24,797 nucleotides of DNA from Saccoglossus kowalevskii. Lineage: Eukaryota; Hemichordata; Enteropneusta; Harrimaniidae. Numbering within the stretch: the stretch's first letter is position 1; each line of letters starts with the position of its first letter. Both the position numbers and the translations under genes were made by a program. The notes under the pieces are model-generated. The model searched no databases. It had not been told where the DNA came from and worked only from the letters and a program-made list of their open reading frames with translations. The stretch lies in contig NW_003141312.1 of the NCBI RefSeq assembly GCF_000003605.2, positions 316,047 to 340,843 on the forward strand, read 5' to 3'. Of the stretch, positions 10,901 through 20,410 are shown piece after piece.

Positions 10901-11743
10901 CATTATGTGACCGATTTCAACAAAATGCGACTATTCGACTTTTAGTTTTTACATTGCATTAGCTTTGTGTAGGGTCACTTTGTCCATTCAATTGTGTCTA
11001 ATACAATATTTCGGTAAGATTTGGTCATCCTTATGTGGTTACTAACATGTAAACAAAAAAATCTCAGCTATTGTTGCTTTAAACACTAAGTCATCAAACT
11101 ATGATTAAGCAAGACAACATTTTCTTGTGTTTTTAATTTTGAGATTTTTGTTTATTCACAAAATTGAAAACATGTGAATGTTTAATGAGCAACATTCAGA
11201 AATTCTATATTTCTAAACTACCCACAATTAAATTTACAGTTGGTGGGTTGACTACTGCTCAACTCACTTTCCTTATTACTGTATTTTTATTACATGGCAT
11301 AAACTATAGAAAATGCAAAACGTGGGATACCGTTAGTACACCAAAATAGAATTTATCAATCACATATATTTTTAATCAGATATCACATAGTAGGTGTCTA
11401 AGACCGCTATCCAGGCACATTGACTTAAAATGGGCCTATTCTGGCAGCACATATCTCCCAGGAACAGTGCCCACCACCAGGCAAACGTAACGATTTTAAA
11501 ACTCACCGAAAACGATGACGTCAAATAATCCATTTTTGGTGGTTGTTTATCGAACGTCAATGTTGTTCGGTGCATCTGACGAGTACCTTTCGGTGGTCTG
11601 TCAGGCGATATAGGCGTTTTCCTGTCTTTGAAAGCGACATCACTAATCACAGTAATATCTTTAGCTCGATTTGTCAGAATAGTTGACGTCGAGTGACCTT
11701 GTCCACGGCTACGGGACGACGAGGTGGCAGACGACGAGGCCAT
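7866..11743 (-). CDS. Four-exon gene, unrecognised 232-residue protein
   Basis: Coding exons on the minus strand are 11743-11507, 8837-8688, 8573-8372 and 7975-7866. They total 699 bases, or 232 codons plus TAA. Donors are gtgagt, gtaagt and gtaagc; acceptors end ttttcag, ctcacag and tttatag. Phases are 0, 0 and 1, and all agree. The start ATG is the first in an open Ser-rich N-terminus. No signal peptide, membrane segment or coiled coil is visible. Residues about 100-129 (HSSHFDIGIT, YNTHYGGNYLSKETTH) and exon 3 (RRNWQPNYWSSYTD) are rich in Tyr, Asn, His and Trp, and Arg is common throughout. Short, loop-rich proteins of this kind are frequent among microtubule inner proteins of cilia, but that is only a guess. 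No family was recognised. Intron 1 is 2.67 kb. Confidence 0.85.
8372..8573 (-). CDS. Exon 3 of the 232-residue gene
   Basis: It encodes residues 130-196 plus one base of codon 197. It follows tttatctcacag and precedes gtaagc. Residues include NETHYPSLVNRSFNMRG and RRNWQPNYWSSYTDVHD. The intron between exons 2 and 3 is only 114 bases (8574-8687) and is itself open in frame, so retention would give a longer product. Confidence 0.85.
8688..8837 (-). CDS. Exon 2 of the 232-residue gene
   Basis: It encodes residues 80-129 exactly (150 bases, phase 0 at both ends), after ttttgttttcag and before gtaagt. It contains AFGGSKSVSPAVRPLP and YNTHYGGNYLSKETTH. Because it is in phase on both sides, skipping it would keep the frame. 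Confidence 0.85.
8838..11506 (-). other. Intron 1 of the 232-residue gene
   Basis: This is a 2.67-kb AT-rich intron with scattered A/T runs. Neither a nested gene nor a clear transposon was recognised. The 61-codon open frame at 11164-11349 is within chance. Confidence 0.6.
11507..11743 (-). CDS. Exon 1 of the 232-residue gene
   Basis: It encodes residues 1-79, from MASSSATSSSRSRGQG to MDYLTSSFS, ending in phase 0 before gtgagt (11501-11506). The Ser/Arg/Thr-rich start looks disordered. The exon sits in a CpG-richer patch than its surroundings, as expected for an unmethylated 5' end. The open frame on the opposite strand at 11683-11970 is a shadow. Confidence 0.8.
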
Positions 11744-12592
11744 GTTGTTGGTGTCCTGTTAACTGGATCGCAGATGAATGTGTGGCAGACCGCACGGCAC
11801 GGCACGTTACGTTACTAGCAGGTAGTCATCCCGATAACTTAGAATTTCTAAAAAAAAAAAAAAAACCCCGGTCACGAATGTGTACACGAACAGTTCAAAG
11901 TATACTATTTACAAACATTTTAGTTGATAGCTGCTTGTGTCACGCATTACTCAGTAAACAAAGAAATTAATCCGCCAAGAGGGCTGAAAAATAGAACTAA
12001 CATGAATACTGTTATCATAAGGCAAAATTATTAACGCTGTGTTCAGTGTGTATGTCAAGGTGTCCCTTTGTATGAATTAACACCAATTACAAGGCGACAC
12101 CAGCTTTTATGTCAAATCTTCGTTTATTCCTACTTGACGCATTGATTTCAGTGTCGTCATGACAACATAGAAAGTAGTACATAGTGCCGTAAACAAATGA
12201 GCAGTCGCAAAGCAACGACGTAAACTTGACGAACATATCGTCGCAAACCACCTGTTTTATCGATTATGGCTACAATCTAGCTGTGGAATCATGGCGCTAT
12301 GTTGCCGACCGCATTATTTACGTAACTGACTCTGGCCGTTCGACATACAACAACAAAATTGAAAAGAAGACGTCCAAATGAAATGGTTAGGGCGAAATTC
12401 GAATGTAGGTGGCACCAAAGAGCCACGGAACCGTTAACCGCAGATAGGCTACAATCATGATGATAATATATTTGTAGTTTGGCCTAGGGGTATTCAAAAA
12501 AAGTAAATGACACTATTGCTCAGTAAATATTTATATTACTAAAAAAAAAGTATATAATTTGAATGACAACATTATTAAAAGAGCACCGCCCA
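11744..12592. other. Upstream region of the 232-residue gene
   Basis: It holds the presumed promoter and 5' UTR of the minus-strand gene. CpG density is higher near 11744-11830 and about 12180-12440 than elsewhere, and an A-run lies at about 11851-11864. No TATA box was assigned. No + strand gene was seen. Confidence 0.4.
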
Positions 12593-12830
12593 GAGGTGGC
12601 GGCACGAAATTTTGCACGTGGGCGGGGGTCTGCTTACCAGCCTTACGCCAAAGACGCGACCTTTAAACATTTTTAAATACAGACCATCTGAAACGCTATT
12701 TCCTGCATTTTGAGGGGCAAATTTTGCTGACACAAAGCTTTCAGCTTGATTTTGAAGGGGCGACGCCCTCAACATTTGTTACGAGGGACGACCTCTTCTG
12801 CCCCCTGTCCCGCCGCCACTACCGCCACCG
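12593..12830. mobile_element. GC-rich inverted-repeat element
   Basis: The left part reads 'gaggtggcggcacg' and 'gggcgggggtc'. The right part, on the opposite strand, reads 'ggtggcggtagtggcggcgg' and 'acagggggcag'. The ends are imperfect inverses. The island is clearly GC-rich between AT-rich flanks. It may belong to the same broad class as 7468-7604. The open frame across it (12575-12775, minus) is probably incidental. Confidence 0.4.
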
Positions 12831-13035
12831 GTATAGAATGTACATCTGTTCGTTTTTACACCGACAGTGAAAATCCTGTTTAATGAATAGAATTCTATAC
12901 TAGAATAGTAAAGAACAATTTGTGTATGTGATTGTTTATTTTATTATTATTAGTTTTTATTAACATAGGGCGCCCTCTAAATTCATAACATGATGTATAT
13001 GATATCGTTTGGAATGGGAGCTCAACCTTACGCTT

Positions 13036-13321
13036 NNNNNNNNNNNNNNNNNNNNNNNNNNNNNNNNNNNNNNNNNNNNNNNNNNNNNNNNNNNNNNNNN
13101 NNNNNNNNNNNNNNNNNNNNNNNNNNNNNNNNNNNNNNNNNNNNNNNNNNNNNNNNNNNNNNNNNNNNNNNNNNNNNNNNNNNNNNNNNNNNNNNNNNNN
13201 NNNNNNNNNNNNNNNNNNNNNNNNNNNNNNNNNNNNNNNNNNNNNNNNNNNNNNNNNNNNNNNNNNNNNNNNNNNNNNNNNNNNNNNNNNNNNNNNNNNN
13301 NNNNNNNNNNNNNNNNNNNNN
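13036..13321. other. Assembly gap (286 N)
   Basis: This is a run of N. The sequences at both edges contain 'ccttacgct' ('caaccttacgctt' on the left, 'gctaccttacgctata' on the right), which suggests a repeat that the assembly could not cross. Open frames drawn through it are artefacts. Confidence 0.99.
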
Positions 13322-13737
13322 AGGACTGTACTCAGGGCTACCTTACGCTATAACTGCGGGAGATTGCACAATCTTTCAGCGCAATGTGTTAGGTAAAGTA
13401 AACACGATATAACACACAGTACGTGGTCATGACCTAGGAACTCGTGACTTGTAATCTTTAATCGTCTGTTTATCAGCTCTGACGCAAAATTTCGCATCGG
13501 ACTAAGATTTTAAAAATGTAGAAGGAATAATCATATAAAACAACGCCACAGCTGGGCAAGTCTGTGGTATCCATACAAATCACGTGGTACGTCGCGCCCT
13601 CTAGTGACAATGCTTTTCTGAAACGTATAATGGTATTAGGGGTGACGTATGCAGATCAGATTCTGGTCCCCGGCCGTCCATCAATATTTGAAACAAATTA
13701 CTATTGTTGCTTATTTATAAATTTGCTATAAGTATAA
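13322..13737. other. Intergenic, no feature seen
   Basis: Unassigned sequence between the gap and the 13738 MITE, with no exon or repeat recognised. Confidence 0.4.
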
Positions 13738-14140
13738 CCAGAGGTACATTACTTGGGGTTTGTAACTACGGTCACATGATACCAAGATCCCGTCACAATC
13801 TCGCTCTCGCATAAGCGTTCAAACTCAGAAAAATGCGAATGCGCATGCCCGAGGTAACTAGGATACTGGGATGTCCAGGTGGATCAAAATAGCTGCCCAC
13901 GATATGACGGATTACGAGAACTATATTTTCTGTACATTTTCGATGTATTACATTTTTCACTATGATAGTGGCAAGAAAAGTTTTATTTTTTCATTACAAA
14001 CCTTGAACATTGATATATGTCATGTCAGAAGGTCGTAGCCTCAGTCTCGCTATCTACGAGAAGAGACATGAATGGGATCTTGACATGATGTCACCATACA
14101 GTACTATGCGAGTTGCAAACCCCAAGTAATGTACCTCTGG
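13738..14140. mobile_element. 403-bp MITE with long TIRs and a TATAA duplication
   Basis: The left end starts CCAGAGGTACATTACTTGGG and the right end is its inverse, pairing for at least 25 bp (through gggtttg). Inexact pairing continues inward (ccaagatccc near the left end, gggatcttgac near the right). TATAA at 13733-13737 and at 14141-14145 flanks it directly, as expected for a target-site duplication. It has no reading frame. The superfamily is not assigned, because a 5-bp duplication with CCAGAGG ends is not diagnostic to me. Confidence 0.85.
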
Positions 14141-14145
14141 TATAA

Positions 14146-15717
14146 CCTAAATGTCAGAGTTGTTTATCTGCATTGTTTGCACTCACCTACGTCACAACAG
14201 CGTGTCGTCGTTAGAGGGCGTAACTTAAAGGAGCAGTATAATGGGAACGCTCTGCATCTTGATGATTTCCTACCATTTTATGTTGCATAATAGCATTACG
14301 GGAATTACCCGCCCATATATGATATTGGCACACACCGTGTTTCAACGCCAGTCAAGATGGGCATTTAATTAACGAGTCGAAATTGTTATTAATCAATTGT
14401 AATGGTTCCTTTGAGATTGATGATTCGATAGTGGTCGATTGTCGGGAGAAGTTTTTCGTCTTTGATATTATTTTTGTCTTTTTGGCGAAAATGGGTATAA
14501 ATAATAAAGGTGTACTATTTCCGGCAAGTGTGATTTTGGACAAACCATCCACACAGACAATCGGCGTACAAAAACAGACGTGGCGTATCTAAGTCACCTG
14601 ACCACCGACTCAGTAAGAGTTAGTACTGCGATTACCCCCAACCGTATGTCATTAAATATCACAGCAAACCGAATATAAAGGCATCAAATGTGGAATTCAC
14701 AATAAGTATTTTATGCGCGTTTTGTGATTTGTTGCTCTATAAGAGAAAAGGGAAACGCTAAGCCATTATACAGCTTTATTACCAAGGACAAATACGTCAT
14801 TTCCGGAAACGACGTTTCTGCTTACAATTTATTTAGTAGCATGTGCAGCATTATTGTAGATAACAATAGACTTTATTGTACAGGAATTCGGCTAGGTTGA
14901 GTCTGGGGATTGTGCATAATAATATTAATCATATATGCTATTCGACCCCAAAACATAAATCATTGTATCCAACCCAAGGAGTACAGCTATTCCATCCTAC
15001 TGAATCGTCGACAAATTCGCTCACCGGGCTACGGTCGTGTCGCACGTTTAGAATATTATTTAGTTCTTCTTTTAATCAAGACTTACGGATTGGAGTTTTA
15101 ATACTCGTCTGACCTTTTTGCTTCGGGTGACTTCACCAAGACCAAACCGGTGCACGTTTGCGTATAGTTTCCTACGTCATCTATGTACACAGTAACCATA
15201 CTACGTGAATGGTAGCACCGGTAGGGGGTATAATAGTCAGCGACCGAGCTGACAACTTGCCAGCTGCGGAATACTTCACCCAGGATACCTAATCACAGGT
15301 ACTGTTGTGGCATACAACGATGCATACCAGTTGAATTCATCGTAGTGCGATTGGTAAATGCCGAATTGGGCTAATTGGACTATATGATACCGAGTCGGTT
15401 TTTCAGTAGCTCAACAATGCTTGCTCACCGGACGTTAGCGGCACATAGCCTGAAACTTTAGCTGTGTTTTAGTTTTATAAACAGCGATAGCATATTATAC
15501 GTGCTCAGTGAAGTATACGATAGCATAAACCAAAGGTTGTGATACAGTCGGGCGTCGTGGACGTGTTGCTGTTTATAAATGGCAGTTACCCCGACAGCGC
15601 CTATAATTTGATTGTCATTCGCTGTGTTTTCGGCGCGAACACTTCAGACTGTTTAAATACGCGTGATCCTGATAACACTGACAGATACGTTCGACTACGG
15701 TCGGTCACACAACAGAC
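14146..15717. other. Intergenic and upstream region of the 339-codon gene
   Basis: Sequence becomes CpG-richer toward 15000-15700. TATA-like strings occur at about 15229 ('ggggtataata') and 15471 ('agttttataaacag'), 490 and 240 bases before the ATG, but neither can be assigned. Overlapping short open frames at 14352-14592 and 14876-15112 show no splice support. Confidence 0.4.
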
Positions 15718-16737
15718 ATGGCAATGTCGTTACCTACTGTACCCTCCGAATTTCAGCTGTTTCAGAAAGCACAGTCTTTGGGAATCGTCCAAAAGGAGGC
15801 GACTAACTTGGTTGGACAAAGCTCGCATCCCAGAGTGTCAACAAGTACCAAAGTTGAAGATTCCGTAAGCCCGATCGCAAGCAAACCACCGAGTGACAAA
15901 ATAGTCAGAAACTATAAACTGAAGTTGCCAATAATACAGCATCCGTTTCGTGATCGTCCTGCAATCATATCTCGTTCTTTGCGTCCAGAATTGTCTGGAA
16001 TTGGGACGATTTCGCTTAATACGTCCGTTATGCCGAAAGTATATTCGTCGCCCGACTACAGCGATGGACAATACGACGCGGAACCTCCGCGTAATTACAT
16101 GTCCCATACCATCTCATGTGAGCGAAGCCATTCTAAAACAGTGGAACTGTTGCGGCTACCTACAATGAGGTCGAAAACAAACATGGAATACTTATTTAAG
16201 AAGAAGAAGAAGAAAGAGCAAGACAAGAAGAGAAACAAACACGTAAATCACTTGGACATCACCAACAGCGCTCCAGAATTTATTCTACCGAAAGAAATAA
16301 CCACACGCAACCGTGGGATAGTTGAACAGCCTGAAGGAAACAAGAAACAGAACAACGATGAAGTGAACACGCCTTATAAGCCAGAAGGCTCCGCGATTAC
16401 CACAACACAGAAGAGACCAAAATTTAATTTTCTACACGGGCCTGTAGACTTTTACACTGGAAAATATCCTTTAATTATTTTAGACCGAGAAATGCGAAAA
16501 AAACAACGAGCAGTTTTCAAAACACTTGGGATGAAGTCGAACTTCTCCAGGGAATGGCAAGTAGGAAGCGACGAGCTTACACGGTCGAAAACCGAACTAC
16601 TGCCCGTCGAATCCTCGGTAGAGCATTGCAAAGAAAGGTATAAGACCGTGAATAATGTGTCGGACTGGATCGGCGGCTTACAATGTAAACAGAAGAAGCT
16701 ACACAATAGGAAATTCCTGCCACCGAATACATCTTAA
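15718..16737 (+). CDS. Unrecognised 339-residue basic protein, single exon
   Basis: An unbroken 339-codon frame with TAA at 16735-16737 is by far the longest in the window and well beyond chance for this composition. The ATG context is acagacATGG (purine at -3, G at +4), and a second in-frame Met follows two codons later. No signal peptide or membrane segment is seen. Residues 161-175 are a Lys-rich run (KKKKKKEQDKKRNKH) that could act as a nuclear localisation signal. Residues 40-60 and 195-235 look disordered. Residues about 236-285 (RPKFNFLHGPVDFYTG, DREMRKKQRAVFKTLG) look more ordered and are the best region for a homology search. No family was recognised. It could be a lineage-specific gene or an intronless retrocopy. 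A + strand AATAAA lies at 17578, about 840 bases beyond the stop. Confidence 0.75.
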   Translation: MAMSLPTVPSEFQLFQKAQSLGIVQKEATNLVGQSSHPRVSTSTKVEDSVSPIASKPPSDKIVRNYKLKLPIIQHPFRDRPAIISRSLRPELSGIGTISLNTSVMPKVYSSPDYSDGQYDAEPPRNYMSHTISCERSHSKTVELLRLPTMRSKTNMEYLFKKKKKKEQDKKRNKHVNHLDITNSAPEFILPKEITTRNRGIVEQPEGNKKQNNDEVNTPYKPEGSAITTTQKRPKFNFLHGPVDFYTGKYPLIILDREMRKKQRAVFKTLGMKSNFSREWQVGSDELTRSKTELLPVESSVEHCKERYKTVNNVSDWIGGLQCKQKKLHNRKFLPPNTS

Positions 16738-18220
16738 GCTGTGTCCATTACATTTTAATTGTGTTTTGAAGCTAATCACGTTTTGTGCTGCTTGCTTTTT
16801 ATCTTAAGCTGGCGTTGACCCGTGTTAATACAACTTCGGCCGGGTAATTTTGTGTTACGCTCACTTTGGAAGTGCACACTTGTAAAACTTACGATACAGT
16901 AATATCGTGTCACCGTGTCGACACTTATTTGAATGTCTACTATAGTAACTATACTGGCTAGGCTTTGGCGTCGTCGACTTTTAAAATATGTCTTTGTCCA
17001 GAGTTCCGGACTGTTGCTTAGATTGTTTAGCACATCATAATCGAAGAATCGCGAATATGTGAACCTTCCATTCTCATCGAATAACTGACGGTCCCAGTGA
17101 TCTTCGGGTCTAGAGACGGTATCAAGGAATTAATTAGGCGATAAATAGGCAAACAAAAATATCGCTTTCGCTCAGTCACAATGCCTCGTTTAAGTATGAA
17201 AGCAATCAAATGAAAATTTCTTGTTTGGACTGAACTTTATGTGGAGGTTGTTTTACGATCATTTGCCCGTAGTTAAGTTATTGATCTTGTTTTTGAAATG
17301 TACATAAAGGGACAGGGCATCCAGAAAGAAACATTTCACCTTGGTGATCCTATTCCGGTCACTGGTTTTATCAGACCACTTGCATCCCGTACGTAGACTA
17401 ACAATCAACAATGTGTCAATAAGCAGAGTGCCTGCAATTATACGAAGTTCATACTATATTAATGAGTACGTTTTCACCGTTATTTCACAGGAAGCCCAGC
17501 AACTATGATCAACTGTATTATTAGTTGCTCTTTCACATTTCGCTGAAGCCTTGCCTATATTTTACCTATATCTGCAGAATAAATCAAGAAAACTACACAA
17601 ATTGACTCAATTTACGAATAATTAACGGTTTGCCCGAACGAACGGCACAGTTGGAAGCGTGGCCTGTTCAGCGTTTTGTCAAAAACCAATCAAAAGACTA
17701 GTTACGAACCACATCGAGGTCACGACTCGGTTATCGGTAAAATGTAGGTAAGTCTTTGGCGAAATTTGTAGGAGCAACTAATATTCTTCAACCTGGTATT
17801 TTTTTTAGATTTTATTTTTTATTCTTTTCGTCTGTTTTTTCGAGTTTAAAAAATGTGTGCTGGCTGCAGCCTTCATCCCTTGTCTATTTCTTACACTAGA
17901 TACCAGCCGATACCCCCCCCCCCGCTCATAGAGACTGCGTATTATAGTTGATTTAAGTTCCTGGGCTCCCTGTGGTTATTTATACTACACTCAGCAGAAG
18001 AGCGTACCTGATACCGAGGGTCGAACACTTGACCAACATTGTATCTATCTATCAACACTGACATGAACACGTTCGTCACCAAATAGTTCAAGTACACCTT
18101 TCCATTCCCTAGACGACCTTGGCGTAGTATATTTCGATTAGTGACAATATAGCGATGATTAAAAGCACTGACTGATCAGTTGACCGTGTTTATGATGGAT
18201 TGAAGCATATAATACGCTAT
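16738..18220. other. Downstream and intergenic region
   Basis: It begins with the 3' UTR of the 339-codon gene; the only clear + strand AATAAA is at 17578-17583. A C11 run lies at 17913-17923. No further exon was recognised. Minus-strand open frames at 16776-17033 and 17027-17209 have no support. Confidence 0.4.
17913..17923. repeat. C11 homopolymer
   Basis: Eleven consecutive C residues. Confidence 0.95.
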
Positions 18221-18367
18221 CCCGCTCTTAAAAAAAACACAAAAACATCTGCGTCCGTTTGTCAAGTGGATTTATAAATAACTACTTTTAATTTTACTTA
18301 ATTTGCATGTTTAATACTAGATCAATGTTCAAATAAGATGAACAACATTTTCTTTTAAGAGCGAGGG
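18221..18367. mobile_element. Short foldback element, about 147 bp
   Basis: CCCGCTCTTAAAA at the left is mirrored by TTTTAAGAGCGAGGG at the right, with one extra base in the right arm. The size suits a small MITE. No target duplication is evident, so the call is weak. Confidence 0.35.
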
Positions 18368-18968
18368 CACAGAGAAGATATATTACAACAATTTCCTTCA
18401 ATCATGCGACGATATTGTCTGAAAGAATGTTGTGTACCAGTCATAATAAAACGAGCTGTCATTCTATTCACATCTACACGGCTATAATTCTAAATTCATT
18501 TCAAGTGGTAATTCTACTAGGATAAAAATAATATACAATTTATGAGTTCGTTACGACCAGTCACGTGTCACTATGCTAATTCTTGCGTCACGATCAGTTA
18601 CGTGCGCATTTCCCCTGCTCCGATGAGCATTTGCTTGACATATTGTTATCGCACTATAATTTCTTTTCTTTTTTTATTTGAGGTATTGGTAGAAAGTACA
18701 GGTCGGGTAGGTCGGTGTTTTTTTTTGGGGGGGGGTCACTAATTTTCGTGCAAGTGTTGAGGGGATGGTTACAGTAATCTGTGTAGGCATAAGGGGGAGG
18801 GTCGCAATTTTGTGTGCAATTCAAGCCTCATGACACCACAGTAAACGTAGCCGAGATTTTATGCACAGTCTGGTTGTCTGTATTGCTTCAACACACACCT
18901 GTTCTTATTGCTCATTCAGCAGTTGTATTTACATTGAATGACATGTTAAAAACTTAACTAATATTCAG
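18368..18968. other. Intergenic, G-rich tract at 18727-18735
   Basis: T8G9 is followed by 'gtcactaattttcgtgcaag'; a second purine-rich tract occurs at about 18790 ('agggggagggtcgcaatttt'). Such G-run plus GTCRC strings are often decayed DNA-transposon ends, but no pair of ends could be defined. Confidence 0.3.
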
Positions 18969-19172
18969 AGCTATAATGAGGACCCACTGTCTGATTATTC
19001 TAATAATGAACCATCAGAAAGTGGAAATGAACTTGAAAGTTTCCAGCCGGTACTATACACCAGATCTGGGAGAAAAAAGTTACAGTTTAGCGACAAGCAA
19101 TTCACCAATGGGGAAAATAATATTTATGTACGAGTACTCAGTGCTGGATTAAAACACATAGATTTATTGTAG
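18969..19172 (+). CDS. Possible isolated exon, unrecognised
   Basis: A frame opens after a plausible acceptor ('cttaactaatattcag', with a branch-like ctaat) and runs 67 codons to TAG. It reads SYNEDPLSDYSNNEPSESG, then LYTRSGRKKLQFSDK. The acidic-Ser-rich start and the TRSGR motif look protein-like. Similar RSGR strings are common in transposon-derived proteins. A weak donor (gtacga, about 19128) would end it earlier. The frame has no ATG of its own, and no partner exons were found. Confidence 0.3.
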   Translation, partial: SYNEDPLSDYSNNEPSESGNELESFQPVLYTRSGRKKLQFSDKQFTNGENNIYVRVLSAGLKHIDLL

Positions 19173-19592
19173 TGTAATATTGTGATATAATATGTGTTTA
19201 CAATACCAATAGCCACTGTTTGTTTATATGTATTTCAGCAGATTGTAATTAACATGAAAATGCAACTTTTACACATTACTTAATAACCTGAGTATGAATA
19301 ATATTTGATCTAGCAGTGGTGTGTCTAGCAACTGTCTACTATAAAGGTACAACCGGTTACCTATGGTTCTCCTTTCTCATTCCACTGCAATGTTTGGCTA
19401 CAAGGCAGACCTTTCTTCCTCACCCACCCTTCACTTCACTTGGCTTTCTTTGTTATAAATTTGATCTTTTTTTAGTGTAGGTTGTATAGTATGATTGTAG
19501 AATTTTTTGATCATGAATGTATTTACCCCAAGCTAGGGGAAACCTTTTTTGGTATCGTGGCTGTGCTGGCATGCAGCCACAAGCTTACGTAT
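19173..19592. other. Intergenic, no feature seen
   Basis: AT-rich. A short CCCC/GGGG palindrome (ccccaagctagggg, about 19527) is the only structure noted. Confidence 0.4.
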
Positions 19593-19625
19593 TTAACAAT
19601 TCATTGTGAATGACATAGTCCCCGT
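19593..19625. repeat. 33-bp box shared with 5807-5839
   Basis: It matches 5807-5839 at 30 of 33 positions and ends AGTCCCCGT, the string also found in the 6734 hairpin. It is probably the terminus of the same repeat family, here next to or inside the retrotransposon's 5' end. Confidence 0.6.
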
Positions 19626-19703
19626 TGGAATTAGGGGAAATGTTATTCATGCCAAAAATAAAGTTGCGGACCAAAAGTATAGTTAGTAATCTAGAGTGAA
19701 TTA

Positions 19704-20048
19704 ATGGCTGAGCCCTTATCAACAGAAATTAAAAAGTTAAAAAGGGCAATAAATAAAAAACATAAATTGTTTTCAAAAATGGTTAGATGTAATTATAATC
19801 CGGACAGCGTGGCTAAATATAAACGCTATAGAAATTATGTGACGAATGCTCTAAGAGATGCCAAACGTAATTTCTATTCAGAACAGTTTCTTGAATATAA
19901 TGGGAAAACCGATAAAACCTGGAAAATAATAAATGAAATATTAGGAAGAAGACATTCAAAAACAAAATTACCGGACCACATTGATGTCCATTACCCCGGT
20001 AGCAACGTTACGACTACACTGAATGACCAAGATGCAATAGACTATTTT
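19704..20048 (+). pseudogene. Retrotransposon linker upstream of RT, 115 codons
   Basis: This is the basic region between endonuclease and RT in non-LTR elements: KLKRAINKKHKLFSK, then YKRYRNYVTNALRDAKR and KTWKIINEILGRR, ending LNDQDAIDYF. Just upstream, a shifted frame carries the usual 'W-L-S' start of this region, so an older frameshift lies near 19715. The partner half resumes after the insertion with FNNLFTRVG at 20411. Confidence 0.8.
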
Positions 20049-20410
20049 CCGTTCACTGCGAGAATCACGCGTTATGCGTGAAATCGAACGTAAAAACAGG
20101 ACAAACAAAGGTCATAGCGTCTTAGTCGCGTCAAACATCGCGTGGGATTCGACAAACGCAAAAGTATTTCGGGGACATTTCCATGCTCAATAATGTGCTG
20201 TCCACATTTGATGATAGACAATTTCGATTAAGTAAGGGTATTCGGAAGCAATATTTGTCGAAGATCTGCCGGTCAATGTAAGCTACGAAATAAAGAAATT
20301 CTAGTTCAAAATCAAATCGTTCGATTTTTGCGGCAGACGTTCGACGCGCGTCTTTCATGCATCTCGCGAGATCTCGCAATATTACAGGAAAATCACCTAT
20401 TGTGAATGGG
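20049..20410. mobile_element. 362-bp insertion with CpG-rich palindromic core
   Basis: It separates codons that belong together (DYF and FNNLF) in the retrotransposon, so its edges are known to within about 3 bases. The ends CCGTTCAC and GTGAATGGG are short imperfect inverted repeats. From about 20183 it matches 24003-24232. The match is strongest at about 20308-20380, where only two differences in roughly 70 bases were seen. That core holds AAATCGTTCGATTT, GACGCGCGTC and TCTCGCGAGATCTCGC. A minus-strand frame crosses it (20131-20478), but it is not kept through the second copy. Class unknown. Confidence 0.75.

Noticed and set aside
12990..13412. Open frames of 140 and 114 codons
   Set aside because: They run through the N gap and are artefacts.
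15838..16706. Minus-strand and +2 frames inside the 339-codon gene
   Set aside because: They are shadows of the longer frame, shorter and without their own signals.
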